Notes: a model not told the origin generated them from the sequence alone. 26,940 nucleotides of DNA from SFTJ01 sp051871515 (GCA_051871515.1 JBJECY010000125.1:1-26940), one strand, 5' to 3'; shown: positions 1-8,570, counted from the first letter of the stretch. Program-made: numbers and translations.

Positions 1-1210
1 TACCGGCAACCTTCTTCATTGACTTGATTTGAGCATTACCACCCACACGCGACACCGAGATGCCCACGTTGATGGCAGGACGCACGCCCTGGTTGAAGAG
101 GCCCGATTCAAGGAAGATTTGGCCGTCGGTGATTGAAATCACGTTAGTAGGGATATACGCCGAAACGTCGCCGGCTTGAGTCTCAATGATTGGCAATGCC
201 GTGAGCGAACCGCCGCCTTTCACCAAGGGGCGCAACACTTCAGGCAGGTCGTTCATCGACTCAGCCACCTGCTGATTGTCGATAATCTTGGCTGCACGCT
301 CAAGAAGGCGAGAGTGCAGATAGAAGATATCGCCAGGATAAGCCTCGCGGCCCGAAGGACGCTTCAGGATAAGCGATATTTCGCGATAAGCCACAGCCTG
401 CTTCGAGAGGTCATCATAAACGATGAGCGCATCGCGGCCGGTGTCGCGGAAATACTCGCCAATGGCAACTCCGGCAAACGGAGCGTAATAACGCATGGCG
501 GCACTATCGGCTGCTGTGGCAGCCACCACCACGGTGTAAGGCAACGCGCCGTGCACACTGAGCTGGTTGACAATCGAAGCCACCGTTGATGCCTTTTGAC
601 CGATGGCCACATATACGCAATACACAGGCTTTCCGGCCTCGTAATTGGCTTTTTGATTGATAATGGTGTCAATGGCAATGGCAGTTTTACCAATCTGGCG
701 GTCGCCAATGATAAGCTCACGTTGTCCGCGGCCAATTGGCACCATCGAGTCGATGGCCTTGATGCCGGTTTGCAACGGCTGCTTCACCGGTTGGCGGAAG
801 ATAACGCCCGGCGCCTTGCGCTCAAGCGGCAGGCGCAGCAGATTGCCATCGATGGGGCCTTTGCCGTCAACAGGATTGCCAAGCACATTTATCACACGGC
901 CCAACAAGCCCTCTCCCACCGGGATTGAGGCAATCTCGCCGGTGCGGCGCACCTTCATGTTCTCGTTGATTGAGTTGACATTGTCAAGAAGGATTACGCC
1001 CACATTGCTCTCCTCAAGGTTCATTGCCACACCCGTCACACCGTTCTCAAATTCCACAAGCTCGTTGGCCTGCACGTTTTCAAGACCATAGACGTGTGCC
1101 ACACCGTCGCCCACTTCGAGCACCGTGCCCACTTCCTCAAACGACACCTTGCTTTTGACGTCGTTTAATTCTTGTTTTAATATATCGGATATTTCACTTG
1201 GGTTTATCAT
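1..1210 (-). CDS. atpA: F1Fo ATP synthase subunit alpha (5' part only; cut by window edge)
   Basis: Non-catalytic nucleotide-binding subunit of the F1 head. About 403 codons can be read from ATG at 1208-1210; the C-terminal part lies beyond base 1. The start MINPSEISDILKQ is typical. The Walker A loop reads GDRQIGKT (residues about 169-176), where the common bacterial form is GDRQTGKT. The Thr-to-Ile change is compatible with the general GxxxxGK[ST] pattern but worth noting. Other alpha signatures seen are RQPVKQPLQTGIKAID and the VAIGQKAS segment. The visible end, near KSMKKVAG, matches the region just after the nucleotide-binding domain. It is the last atp gene visible, 9 nt after atpH, in the order D-C-B-E-F-H-A; atpG is expected next but lies outside. 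Confidence 0.98.
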   Translation of the reverse strand, partial: MINPSEISDILKQELNDVKSKVSFEEVGTVLEVGDGVAHVYGLENVQANELVEFENGVTGVAMNLEESNVGVILLDNVNSINENMKVRRTGEIASIPVGEGLLGRVINVLGNPVDGKGPIDGNLLRLPLERKAPGVIFRQPVKQPLQTGIKAIDSMVPIGRGQRELIIGDRQIGKTAIAIDTIINQKANYEAGKPVYCVYVAIGQKASTVASIVNQLSVHGALPYTVVVAATAADSAAMRYYAPFAGVAIGEYFRDTGRDALIVYDDLSKQAVAYREISLILKRPSGREAYPGDIFYLHSRLLERAAKIIDNQQVAESMNDLPEVLRPLVKGGGSLTALPIIETQAGDVSAYIPTNVISITDGQIFLESGLFNQGVRPAINVGISVSRVGGNAQIKSMKKVAG

Positions 1211-1219
1211 CTCACTATT

Positions 1220-1759
1220 TTAACTTAGGAGTTTCAAACGCAATTTTTTCAATTCATTTTTAACCGAAGCATCGAGAACAACCGAGTCAACCTTCACCAC
1301 AAACCCGCCAATAAGACTCTCGTCGATGCGAGTTGAGGTTTCGAGACTGCGGCCATCAAGATATTTCTCGACAGTTGCAGTTATTTGCTTAATTTTGTCG
1401 TTGGCCAACGGGCAAGCCGTCACTATCTCAACCTGCGAGATGCGTTGCTCGCTGCGGTAAATCTTCACATAGGCAAGAGCCATGGCGTGAAGCATAGTGA
1501 TGCGGCTGTGCTTGTTTGCCAGAATAATGAACTTGTCGAGAGAACCGTCCTTTTGGGCTCCGGCTGCTTTGAGAAGCACCTTTTCCTTGTCCTCAATGTC
1601 GATAAAGGGGTTGTTGATGGTGGCTTTAAGGCCATCGACCGAGGCAAAGCTTGCGGCAAGCCTCTTCATCTGGCCATACACCTCGCCAGCCTCGCCCACT
1701 TCACTTGCGTGCTTGTAGAGCGCCTTTGCATATCGGTTAGGAATAAGTCCATCGTTCAT
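1220..1759 (-). CDS. atpH: F1Fo ATP synthase subunit delta
   Basis: 179 residues, normal for the delta/OSCP family, which joins the top of F1 to the peripheral stalk. The N-terminus MNDGLIPNRYAKALYKHA has the family's RYAKAL motif, and the C-terminal part has the conserved ESLIGGFVVKVDSVVLDASV segment ending in KNELKKLRLKL. No signal peptide or membrane segment, as expected for a cytoplasmic protein. It follows atpF by 12 nt and precedes atpA by 9 nt, so it is co-transcribed and probably translationally linked. The long open frame on the opposite strand is a shadow. Confidence 0.97.
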   Translation of the reverse strand: MNDGLIPNRYAKALYKHASEVGEAGEVYGQMKRLAASFASVDGLKATINNPFIDIEDKEKVLLKAAGAQKDGSLDKFIILANKHSRITMLHAMALAYVKIYRSEQRISQVEIVTACPLANDKIKQITATVEKYLDGRSLETSTRIDESLIGGFVVKVDSVVLDASVKNELKKLRLKLLS

Positions 1760-1771
1760 AGTCGTAACTTT

Positions 1772-2269
1772 TTAGTTGTTGTTCTCCACTTCATTCAACA
1801 GTTGGTTCACCAACGAGGTTTGTGCATTGTCGTCAGAGAGATTCTTGCGAATCACCTTCTCGGCAATGTCGAGAGCAAACGCGCTCACCTCTTGGCGCAG
1901 CTGCAACTCCGATGCCTTGCGCTGTTGCTCAATGGCAAGGTTTGCAGCATCCATCACCTTCTTGGCTTCCACCGAAGCGGCAGCCTTAGCCTCCTCAATG
2001 ATTTGGGTCTTCATCTTGTCGGCTTCACGAAGCATCTCAGCTTGGCGCTTTTGAGCATCGGCAATGTATTTTGCAGCCTCTGCCTTGGCGTTATCGAGCT
2101 GTTCCTTTGCGTTTTGGGCATATACCACGCCCTTGTCAATCAGCTCGGCACGCTCTTCAAGCATACCCACGATTGCAGGCCACGCGAACTTGCCCAGGAT
2201 TAACACCAACAGGACAAAGGTCACGAACATCCAAAACACAAGGCCTAATTCAGGCGTGAAAAGTTCCAT
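1772..2269 (-). CDS. atpF: F1Fo ATP synthase subunit b
   Basis: 165-residue peripheral stalk subunit. One hydrophobic N-terminal helix (about residues 8-28, LGLVFWMFVTFVLLVLILGKF) is followed by a long, charged, Ala/Lys/Glu-rich helix (about 35-160), the usual single-pass b-subunit layout that forms a coiled-coil dimer and reaches to delta. The FAWPAI sequence after the membrane helix is typical. It lies 21 nt after atpE and 12 nt before atpH. Only one b-type gene is seen, so the peripheral stalk is probably a homodimer. Confidence 0.97.
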   Translation of the reverse strand: MELFTPELGLVFWMFVTFVLLVLILGKFAWPAIVGMLEERAELIDKGVVYAQNAKEQLDNAKAEAAKYIADAQKRQAEMLREADKMKTQIIEEAKAAASVEAKKVMDAANLAIEQQRKASELQLRQEVSAFALDIAEKVIRKNLSDDNAQTSLVNQLLNEVENNN

Positions 2270-2290
2270 CAGATAACTGTTTTATGTTTA

Positions 2291-2545
2291 TTATAAGAAG
2301 TATGCAAGAATACAAACGATAACTGCGAAGAGGGCAACACCTTCAACAAGGGCTGCTATCACAATCATGTTGCTTCGGATGTCACCTGCCGATTCGGGTT
2401 GACGAGCAATGGCTTCCATGGCCGATGAACCAATCTTACCGATACCAATACCTGCACCGATTACAGCAATACTTGCACCAATACATGCACCTATCTTTGC
2501 AAGGGCTGCGCCGGCAGCTGCTTGCGCTAAAATCATTCCTAACAT
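2291..2545 (-). CDS. atpE: F1Fo ATP synthase subunit c (proteolipid)
   Basis: 84-residue hairpin of two membrane helices that forms the rotor ring. Helix 1 carries the glycine-rich GAGIGIGKIG, the polar loop is ARQPE (residues 47-51), and helix 2 carries the ion-binding carboxylate Glu68 in AALVEGVALF. The residue after Glu68 is Gly, not the Ser/Thr expected in sodium-binding rings, so proton coupling is inferred. The start could also be Met4 (2536). Unlike the other tightly packed atp genes, it is separated from atpB upstream by 172 nt that can form hairpins. Confidence 0.97.
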   Translation of the reverse strand: MLGMILAQAAAGAALAKIGACIGASIAVIGAGIGIGKIGSSAMEAIARQPESAGDIRSNMIVIAALVEGVALFAVIVCILAYFL

Positions 2546-2599
2546 AGTTATTCGTTTTTTAGTTTATTTGATTATTGTTTTGTTTATTCTCGTTTTTGT

Positions 2600-2650
2600 G
2601 GTGCCTGTTTCACCTTGCCTGAGCCTGCCGCGGCGCCTTATTGGCACTCA
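2600..2650 (-). promoter_or_regulatory. Two small hairpins in the atpB-atpE spacer
   Basis: The 172-nt spacer 2546-2717 holds no gene that I can support. On the transcribed strand it can form TGAGTGCC/GGCAGGCTCA (a 4+4 bp stem with a 2-nt bulge, 2620-2650) and GGTG/CACC (2600-2614). No T-tract follows, so these are not simple terminators. A role in mRNA processing or in raising atpE expression, since c is needed in about ten copies per enzyme, is inference only. Confidence 0.3.
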
Positions 2651-2717
2651 ACCGGGAGATGGCTTCTTAAAGTGGATAAAGGCACGCCTATATTATGTTA
2701 TTGTTATGTTAACTTTT

Positions 2718-3800
2718 TTATTCCTCAGCATGCTGAGCCTCGTGAGGGTCGCACACAGCCATTGAGATGAACAATGTGCTGAGCATGGTGAACACATAAG
2801 CTTGAATGAAGCTCACCAGCGTGTCGAGCAACAGCATAAAGAGCGAGAAGAGAACCGAAAAAGCGGTAATACCACCGGTAACCACCGGTCCAAAGCTTGC
2901 AAATATAAAAATCAGCAGCGTGAGCACAATCACAATCATGTGGCCGCCCATCATGTTGGCAAACAGACGGACACACAATGCAGCCGGCTTGGTGAACATG
3001 CCAAACACCTCAATGGCCTGCATGATTGGCAGCGGGCACTTCAGCCAGATGGGCACATCGGGCCAGAAGATGTCCTTCCAATAATGCTTGTTGCCGCGCA
3101 CATTGGTGATTACAAAGGTGCACAGCGCCATCACCAGCGTGATAGCCACGTTGCCCGTGAGGTTGGCACCGCCGGGGAATATCACCACAAGCCCAAGCAA
3201 GTTCATCACAAAGATGAAGAAGAATGCCGTAAGCAGATAAGGTGCATATTTCACCGACTTGCTTCCCATGGTGGGCCTGATGACGCCCATATAGATGAAC
3301 TCCACCAGAAACTCAATGCTGGCAGTGAGCTTGCGCGGTGCACGCATACCGTGTTTCTTATACCACGAGCGCACGCTAAACACCAGAAGCATCACCACAA
3401 GCGCCGAGATAAACAGCGCAGCCACGTCTTTGGTGATTGAGAAGTCGAGCGGACGGTACTCGTTGCCTTGAGCGTCTTTGCCAACCACCTTGTTGGCATA
3501 TTCGCCCTCGTGGGCAATGTAGAAGCCCTCGCAGGTGCCACCCGAGGTGACGCGCGCCGAGCTAAACACATGCCACTCGCCCTCGTTGTCACGCACAATC
3601 ACAGGCAATGGGATGCGATGACTATGAGAGAAAGGCACTTCCCACCCGTAAGCATCGCCCAAGTGATGGAAGATGATTTCCTTAGGGTTGAAGCCTTCAC
3701 CCTCTTCGGCAGCCACGGCAGCGCGAGCCGGCACTGATGCCGCCAACGCCATCACAGCCACCAATAATGTGAACATTACTTTCTTCATAATCATTCTCAT
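2718..3800 (-). CDS. atpB: F1Fo ATP synthase subunit a, Bacteroidota type with exported N-terminal extension
   Basis: Membrane stator subunit forming the proton half-channels beside the c ring. About 360 residues, longer than the roughly 270 of Escherichia coli, because of a signal-peptide-like start (MKKVMFTLLVAVMALAASVP) and about 100 periplasmic residues before the first membrane helix. The essential Arg is seen in KPAALCVRLFANMMGGH, and the last helices (SFIQAYVFTMLSTLFIS) are typical. The atpC stop and the ATG at 3798-3800 overlap as TAATG, which argues for translational coupling and for this start; a later Met at 3788 is also possible. A frame extension to 3812 would need TTG and is less likely. 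Confidence 0.95.
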   Translation of the reverse strand: MRMIMKKVMFTLLVAVMALAASVPARAAVAAEEGEGFNPKEIIFHHLGDAYGWEVPFSHSHRIPLPVIVRDNEGEWHVFSSARVTSGGTCEGFYIAHEGEYANKVVGKDAQGNEYRPLDFSITKDVAALFISALVVMLLVFSVRSWYKKHGMRAPRKLTASIEFLVEFIYMGVIRPTMGSKSVKYAPYLLTAFFFIFVMNLLGLVVIFPGGANLTGNVAITLVMALCTFVITNVRGNKHYWKDIFWPDVPIWLKCPLPIMQAIEVFGMFTKPAALCVRLFANMMGGHMIVIVLTLLIFIFASFGPVVTGGITAFSVLFSLFMLLLDTLVSFIQAYVFTMLSTLFISMAVCDPHEAQHAEE

Positions 3801-4036
3801 TAATATATGCAAACCGACACCACATTATTATTAACATCGGCCACACCTCCACGAATTTGGCGCTTCGTGCGGGTGCCATCGAGGTTTTCATAAGTAACAA
3901 TTCCAGCTGTGAGCGATGCTATCAGGGCTGCGTGGTTGTTGAGCACCTCAAAGAGGCCCATCTCACCCGGCAAAGACACCAAAGTGACTTCTCCCTCATA
4001 TTCAATCTGCTCGGCTGATATTATTTTCAGTGTCAT
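3800..4036 (-). CDS. atpC: F1Fo ATP synthase subunit epsilon, short form
   Basis: 78 residues covering only the N-terminal beta-sandwich domain (MTLKIISAEQIEYEGEVTLV, then LPGEMGLFEVLNNHAALIA and a G-x-A strand near IRGGVADV). The C-terminal two-helix domain that inhibits ATP hydrolysis in E. coli (about 138 residues in total) is absent. Short epsilon subunits are common in Bacteroidota, so this is a family trait and not a truncation. It lies 44 nt after atpD and overlaps atpB by one base. Control of reverse ATPase activity would have to come from elsewhere in the enzyme. Confidence 0.96.
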   Translation of the reverse strand: MTLKIISAEQIEYEGEVTLVSLPGEMGLFEVLNNHAALIASLTAGIVTYENLDGTRTKRQIRGGVADVNNNVVSVCIY

Positions 4037-4080
4037 CGTTCGTGTTAATTAAAAAAGTTGTAAACCAAATGCAATCATTC

Positions 4081-5583
4081 TCAGCCAACCTCGGCAAGCA
4101 ACTTCTTGCCTTTCTCAATGGCCTCGTCGATAGTGCCGACGTTGAGGAATGCCTGCTCAGGATACTCGTCCATCTCGCCGCTGAGAATCATCTTGAAGCC
4201 GCGGATGGTTTCGCTAAGCGGCACCATCACACCGGGCAGACCGGTGAACTGCTCTGCCACGAAGAATGGCTGCGAGAGGAAGCGCTGAGCGCGGCGTGCA
4301 CGTTGCACAACCAGCTTGTCCTCGTCGCTGAGCTCATCAACACCCAGAATGGCAATGATGTCTTGCAACTCGTTGTACTTTTGCAGCAGCTGCTTAACAG
4401 CTTGAGCCACTTGATAGTGTTCCTCGCCAATGATGTTAGGGTCAAGGATACGCGAAGTGGAGTCGAGCGGGTCAACAGCCGGATAGATACCAAGCTCGGC
4501 AATCTTACGGCTAAGCACTGTGGTAGCATCCAAGAAGCTGAAAGTGGTGGCAGGAGCCGGGTCGGTCAAGTCGTCGGCAGGCACATAGATGGCTTGCACC
4601 GATGTGATACTACCCTGCTTGGTTGAGGTGATGCGCTCTTGCAGAGCACCCATCTCAGATGCCAACGTGGGTTGATAGCCCACCGCCGATGGCATACGGC
4701 CCAAAAGTGCCGACACCTCACTACCGGCCTGAGTGAAACGGAAGATGTTGTCGATGAAGAGCAAGATATCTTTACCGCCACCGTCTTGGTCGCGGAACTG
4801 CTCGGCAACGGTGAGGCCTGAGAGCGCCACGCGAAGGCGGGCACCCGGCGGCTCGTTCATCTGGCCAAACACCAGCGCAGCCTGTGACTGTGCCACCTGC
4901 TCCATGTCAACATCGTCAATATTCCATTCGCCCTTTTCAAGGCCTTCTTCAAATTTCTTTCCGTATTTAATTACACCGCTCTCAATCATCTCGCGCAACA
5001 AGTCGTTGCCCTCGCGAGTGCGTTCGCCAACGCCCGTAAACACCGAGAAGCCGTTGTGTCCGTGAGCAATGTTGTGTATCAACTCCATGATAAGAACGGT
5101 TTTTCCAACACCAGCGCCGCCAAACAAACCAATCTTGCCACCCTTGCTGTAAGGCTCAAGCAGGTCAATCACCTTGATACCTGTAAACAAGATTTCCGAC
5201 GAGATGGTCAAGTCAGAGAATGTAGGAGCTGGTTGATGAATCGCGCGACGTTTCTCGTCGGCGATTGGCGACAAGTGGTCGATGGGCTGACCCACCACAT
5301 TTAGCAGGCGGCCTTTCACCTGGTTGCCTGTGGGCACCGAGATGGGTGCTCCCACATTCACCACCTTCATACCACGCTGCAAGCCATCGGTACTCTCCAT
5401 GGCCACCGCACGCACGGTATCTTCACCTATGTGCTGTTCAACTTCAAGAATCAACTCAGAACCATCGGCCTTGGGCACTTTCAAAGCCGTATAGATAGCC
5501 GGAACCTCGTTGCCTTCGCCTTCAAATGCCACGTCGACAACCGGACCGATTACCTGAGTGATTTTTCCAATTTTCTCGCTCAT
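4081..5583 (-). CDS. atpD: F1Fo ATP synthase subunit beta (catalytic)
   Basis: 500-residue catalytic subunit of F1. Walker A is GGAGVGKT (residues about 155-162), the catalytic Glu lies in GVGERTREGNDL (Glu187), the Walker B region is DILLFIDNIFRFTQAGSEVS, and the DELSEED-type rotor contact is present as DELSDEDKL. Full length with the expected start MSEKIGKITQVIGPVVDV. It is the first gene of the atp group and follows nuoH by 145 nt. A -7 element 30 nt upstream suggests it has its own promoter in addition to read-through from nuo. Confidence 0.98.
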   Translation of the reverse strand: MSEKIGKITQVIGPVVDVAFEGEGNEVPAIYTALKVPKADGSELILEVEQHIGEDTVRAVAMESTDGLQRGMKVVNVGAPISVPTGNQVKGRLLNVVGQPIDHLSPIADEKRRAIHQPAPTFSDLTISSEILFTGIKVIDLLEPYSKGGKIGLFGGAGVGKTVLIMELIHNIAHGHNGFSVFTGVGERTREGNDLLREMIESGVIKYGKKFEEGLEKGEWNIDDVDMEQVAQSQAALVFGQMNEPPGARLRVALSGLTVAEQFRDQDGGGKDILLFIDNIFRFTQAGSEVSALLGRMPSAVGYQPTLASEMGALQERITSTKQGSITSVQAIYVPADDLTDPAPATTFSFLDATTVLSRKIAELGIYPAVDPLDSTSRILDPNIIGEEHYQVAQAVKQLLQKYNELQDIIAILGVDELSDEDKLVVQRARRAQRFLSQPFFVAEQFTGLPGVMVPLSETIRGFKMILSGEMDEYPEQAFLNVGTIDEAIEKGKKLLAEVG

Positions 5584-5612
5584 AATCTATGATTATAATC
5601 CTATTTTTTCAA

Positions 5613-5620
5613 CAAATGTA
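5613..5620 (-). promoter_or_regulatory. -7 promoter element for atpD
   Basis: On the minus strand this reads TACATTTG, matching the Bacteroidota housekeeping -7 consensus TAnnTTTG. Transcription would start about 5 nt further on, giving a leader of about 25 nt to the atpD ATG. No clear TTTG or TTG -33 box is seen 19-20 nt upstream, so strength is uncertain. Confidence 0.55.
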
Positions 5621-5663
5621 TGTTTAATTCTCTAAAGAATAATAAACTTGCCAAATGAATGTT

Positions 5664-5724
5664 CTCCCCTTTTGGCTGCCACAAAATGCAAGCCCTTTTT
5701 AGTGACGGGGAGAGCAACGGTCAC
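5664..5724 (-). promoter_or_regulatory. Structured spacer between nuoH and atpD, competing stems
   Basis: Read on the minus strand after the nuoH stop there is GTGAC (5720-5724), CTCCCC (5707-5712), GTCAC (5702-5706), an inner GGCT/AGCC stem (5674-5694), then GGGGAG (5664-5669). GTGAC/GTCAC and CTCCCC/GGGGAG cannot both form as simple nested hairpins. No T-tract follows. It may end or attenuate nuo transcription, or be an RNA processing site; the stems are visible, the function is not. Confidence 0.35.
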
Positions 5725-5728
5725 ATCA

Positions 5729-6805
5729 TCAGAAGTGCAGGCCGAGTGTCACGCACAGAGCCATCAGCACCAGATTGACCAAGCCAATAGGCATGAGGTA
5801 CTTCCATTCCAGAGCAAGCATTTGGTCGATGCGCACACGTGGATAAGTCCAGCGAATCCAAATCATGAGGAACGACACAAAGAATGCCTTGCCAATGAAC
5901 CAAACCACCGATGGGATGTAGTCCATCACGGCATTGAAGCCTTCCCAGCCAGGAATGTGCAACGGCATCCATCCGCCCAAGAACATGAGCGATGCAATAC
6001 CCGACACAATGAACAGGTTGAGGTACTCGGCAAGATAGAAGAAGCCGAAGTGGATACCTGAATACTCGGTGTGATAGCCGGCGGTGAGCTCATGCTCAGC
6101 CTCAGGCATATCAAACGGGCCACGGTTGGTCTCGGCATTAGCCGCAATTATATAGATGATGAAAGCAATCACTGCAGGCAAATGGCCACGGAAGATGAGC
6201 CAGCCATCGGTTTGTGCTTCAACAATGCCGGTCACCGAGAGGGTGCCGCTGAGCACAACCATTGTCATGATTGAGATGCCCACTGAGAGCTCGTAGCTAA
6301 TCATTTGGGCACCGCTACGCATTGCGCCAATGAGCGAATATTTGTTGTTGCTCGACCATCCTGCAAGCAGAATACCGATAACACCAATCGACGATGCTGC
6401 AATCATGAAGAACACGCCAATGTTGAAGTCAATCACCTGAAGGCCGTTACCCCAAGGCAGGTTGGCAAACACAAGCATTGATGCAATGATTACCAGATAA
6501 GGAGCCAAGGCAAACAAGAATTTATCGGTGTTCTTGAGTGCAATAAGCTCTTTGATGAGAATCTTAAACATATCGGCAAACACCTGAATCAAGCCCCATG
6601 GGCCTACGCGCATCGGGCCGAGGCGGCATTGAATCCATCCACACAGTTTACGCTCATAGAAGATGTAGAACAAAGCCAGCACCGAGTAAAGCAGCAATAA
6701 TACCACCATCACCAGCACGCCTTCCACACACACTGTGAGCCATCCCGGTAGGAAACTGTTCAACAGATTGTCAATCCAGTTTGTAACTATACCAAAGTCA
6801 AACAT
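5729..6805 (-). CDS. nuoH: Complex I subunit NuoH (ND1 homologue)
   Basis: 358-residue polytopic membrane protein that forms much of the quinone tunnel and the joint between the peripheral and membrane arms. Family signatures are seen in GPMRVGPWGLIQVFADMFK and in the acidic loop AANAETNRGPFDMPEAEHEL followed by GYHTEYSG. About eight membrane helices. It follows nuoCD by 37 nt. In the usual gene order nuoI, nuoJ, nuoK, nuoL, nuoM and nuoN come next; here the next gene is atpD. There is no sign of a nuoI fragment in the spacer. Confidence 0.97.
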   Translation of the reverse strand: MFDFGIVTNWIDNLLNSFLPGWLTVCVEGVLVMVVLLLLYSVLALFYIFYERKLCGWIQCRLGPMRVGPWGLIQVFADMFKILIKELIALKNTDKFLFALAPYLVIIASMLVFANLPWGNGLQVIDFNIGVFFMIAASSIGVIGILLAGWSSNNKYSLIGAMRSGAQMISYELSVGISIMTMVVLSGTLSVTGIVEAQTDGWLIFRGHLPAVIAFIIYIIAANAETNRGPFDMPEAEHELTAGYHTEYSGIHFGFFYLAEYLNLFIVSGIASLMFLGGWMPLHIPGWEGFNAVMDYIPSVVWFIGKAFFVSFLMIWIRWTYPRVRIDQMLALEWKYLMPIGLVNLVLMALCVTLGLHF

Positions 6806-6842
6806 ATCTCTTTTGTTATATTTTTCTTACTACGTTATTATA

Positions 6843-8471
6843 TTATCGGTCAATATCAGGTATCACATAGTCGAGCGCAGCGCCTATGGTGATAAGGTCG
6901 GCAATCATGTGGCCTTGGCAGCACTTGTCCATCACGCCCACCAAGTTGAAGCATGGGCTTTGGAAGTGCATGCGGTAAGGCGACTTGCCGCCGTCGCTCT
7001 CAATGTACACGCCAAATATGCCACGGCTTGCCTCCACTTCTTGATACCAGCGGCCCACAGGCAGCTTTATCACCTTTGGCACCTTGGCACAGATTTCGCC
7101 TTCAGGAATGTTGTCAACAAGCTGTTCAAGTATCTTCAAGCTCTCCTCAATCTCGTCGAGGCGGTTGAGGTAGCGGTCGTAGCAGTCGCCATTGGTGCGC
7201 ACAACCTCATTGAAGTTCAGCTCGCCGTAGATTGAATATGGGCGGCGTTTGCGCACGTCGCAGGCAAAGCCCGATGCGCGGCCCGAAGGACCGGTAATGG
7301 TGTAGTTGATGGCATCTTCGCGCGAGAGCTCGCCCACGCCAATCATGCGGTTGCGGGCAATCACGTTGCCGGTGTAGAGCTTATGATACTCCTTCAATGC
7401 GTTGCGCATCTTAGGGATGAACTTCTTCACGTCGGCTTGGAACTCAGGGTGAATGTCGGCAACCACACCGCCAATCACGTTGTAGTGCAGCGACATACGT
7501 GCGCCGCAAGTTCTCTCAAAGATGTCGAGCACGTCTTCACGCTCGCGGAATCCATAGAAGAATGCTGTTGTGGCACCCATATCCATGGTGAGACAGCCAT
7601 AAGAGAGCAAGTGTGAGCTAATGCGCATCAGCTCGTCCATCATCACGCGAATCACCTGTGCGCGGCGTGGCACCTCAATGCCAAGAGCCTTTTCAATGCA
7701 CATGCACAAGCAGTGACGGTTTTGATGTGCGCTCATGTAGTCCATTCGGTCGGGGAAGAAAAGCGTTTGCTGATAGGTCATTCCTTCGCAAAGCTTCTCA
7801 ATACCGCGGTGTATGTAACCCGACATCACGTCAACCATCTTGATAATCTCACCGTTGAGCGAGGTGCGCAAGCGCATAACGCCGTGGGTTGATGGGTGTT
7901 GCGGACCAAAGTTCACCACATATTCGTTATCACCAAACACCTTGCCGTCAACGCGGGTCACGTTGCCGTTCTCGTCCTCAACCATGCTGAATGTGTTGTC
8001 CTCGTTCTCCTCGGGGTTGAGGCGTATGGGGTTCAGTTCGGGGTTAGCGTCATAGTCTTTGCGCAATGGGTGTCCCACCCAGTCGTTGCGCAAGAAGAAA
8101 CGGCGCATATCGGGGTGATTGATGAATTTAATGCCAAAGAAGTCATATACTTCGCGTTCCTGGAAATTGGCAACGCCCCAAATGTCGCTGACGGTATGAA
8201 TCATAGGATTCTCACGGTCGGCCACAGCCACCTTCACGGCAATCATTTGCCAGTTGGCAGTGGAAGTGAGATAATACACCACGCCAAGAGCATCTTTCCA
8301 GTCCATACCCACAACAGCCGTGAGCATGTCGAATTGCAAATCGGCATCTTCTTTCAACGCCTTAGCAAGAGCACGCCACTCTTTCTCCTCAACGGTCACC
8401 ACCAGGCGGTCGCCCTCTTCAAAAGTGGCCGACGGACAAAGTGCGCTGATTTTTTCTTGTATATTTGCCAT
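6843..8471 (-). CDS. nuoCD: Complex I fused subunit NuoCD
   Basis: 542 residues. Residues about 1-145 are NuoC (30-kDa subunit; SDIWGVANFQEREVYDFFGI is the signature), then an acidic linker (about 150-180) and NuoD (49-kDa subunit) from about 184, starting YVVNFGPQHPSTHGVMR. NuoD lines the quinone site near cluster N2 of NuoB. The end VIPDIDR is the normal NuoD terminus. The fusion also occurs in E. coli and is usual in Bacteroidota. No nuoE, nuoF or nuoG lies between this gene and nuoH, so the cluster encodes a complex without the NADH-oxidising module in its usual place. Confidence 0.97.
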   Translation of the reverse strand: MANIQEKISALCPSATFEEGDRLVVTVEEKEWRALAKALKEDADLQFDMLTAVVGMDWKDALGVVYYLTSTANWQMIAVKVAVADRENPMIHTVSDIWGVANFQEREVYDFFGIKFINHPDMRRFFLRNDWVGHPLRKDYDANPELNPIRLNPEENEDNTFSMVEDENGNVTRVDGKVFGDNEYVVNFGPQHPSTHGVMRLRTSLNGEIIKMVDVMSGYIHRGIEKLCEGMTYQQTLFFPDRMDYMSAHQNRHCLCMCIEKALGIEVPRRAQVIRVMMDELMRISSHLLSYGCLTMDMGATTAFFYGFREREDVLDIFERTCGARMSLHYNVIGGVVADIHPEFQADVKKFIPKMRNALKEYHKLYTGNVIARNRMIGVGELSREDAINYTITGPSGRASGFACDVRKRRPYSIYGELNFNEVVRTNGDCYDRYLNRLDEIEESLKILEQLVDNIPEGEICAKVPKVIKLPVGRWYQEVEASRGIFGVYIESDGGKSPYRMHFQSPCFNLVGVMDKCCQGHMIADLITIGAALDYVIPDIDR

Positions 8472-8570
8472 TATATATAAATATGTATATACTGTTATTG
8501 AAAAATATCTTTATTGAATCTTATGTGACTTAATGCAAATCAAGAGAAGTTTTTGTCAATGTCGCCAACG

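Noticed and set aside
1385..2203. 272-codon plus-strand open frame
   Set aside because: It is antisense to atpH and atpF, both certain genes; the translation has no domain or start signal and results from the codon bias of the other strand.
2291..2545. Sodium-coupled ATP synthase
   Set aside because: The c subunit has Gly after the carboxylate Glu68 and lacks the Ser/Thr ligand expected next to it in sodium-binding rings.
2802..3440. 212-codon plus-strand open frame
   Set aside because: Antisense to atpB; the His/Gln/Lys-rich composition is typical of a reverse reading of a membrane protein gene.
3798..3812. TTG start at 3812 for atpB
   Set aside because: An ATG overlapping the atpC stop (TAATG) is a far better start and still gives a full signal peptide.
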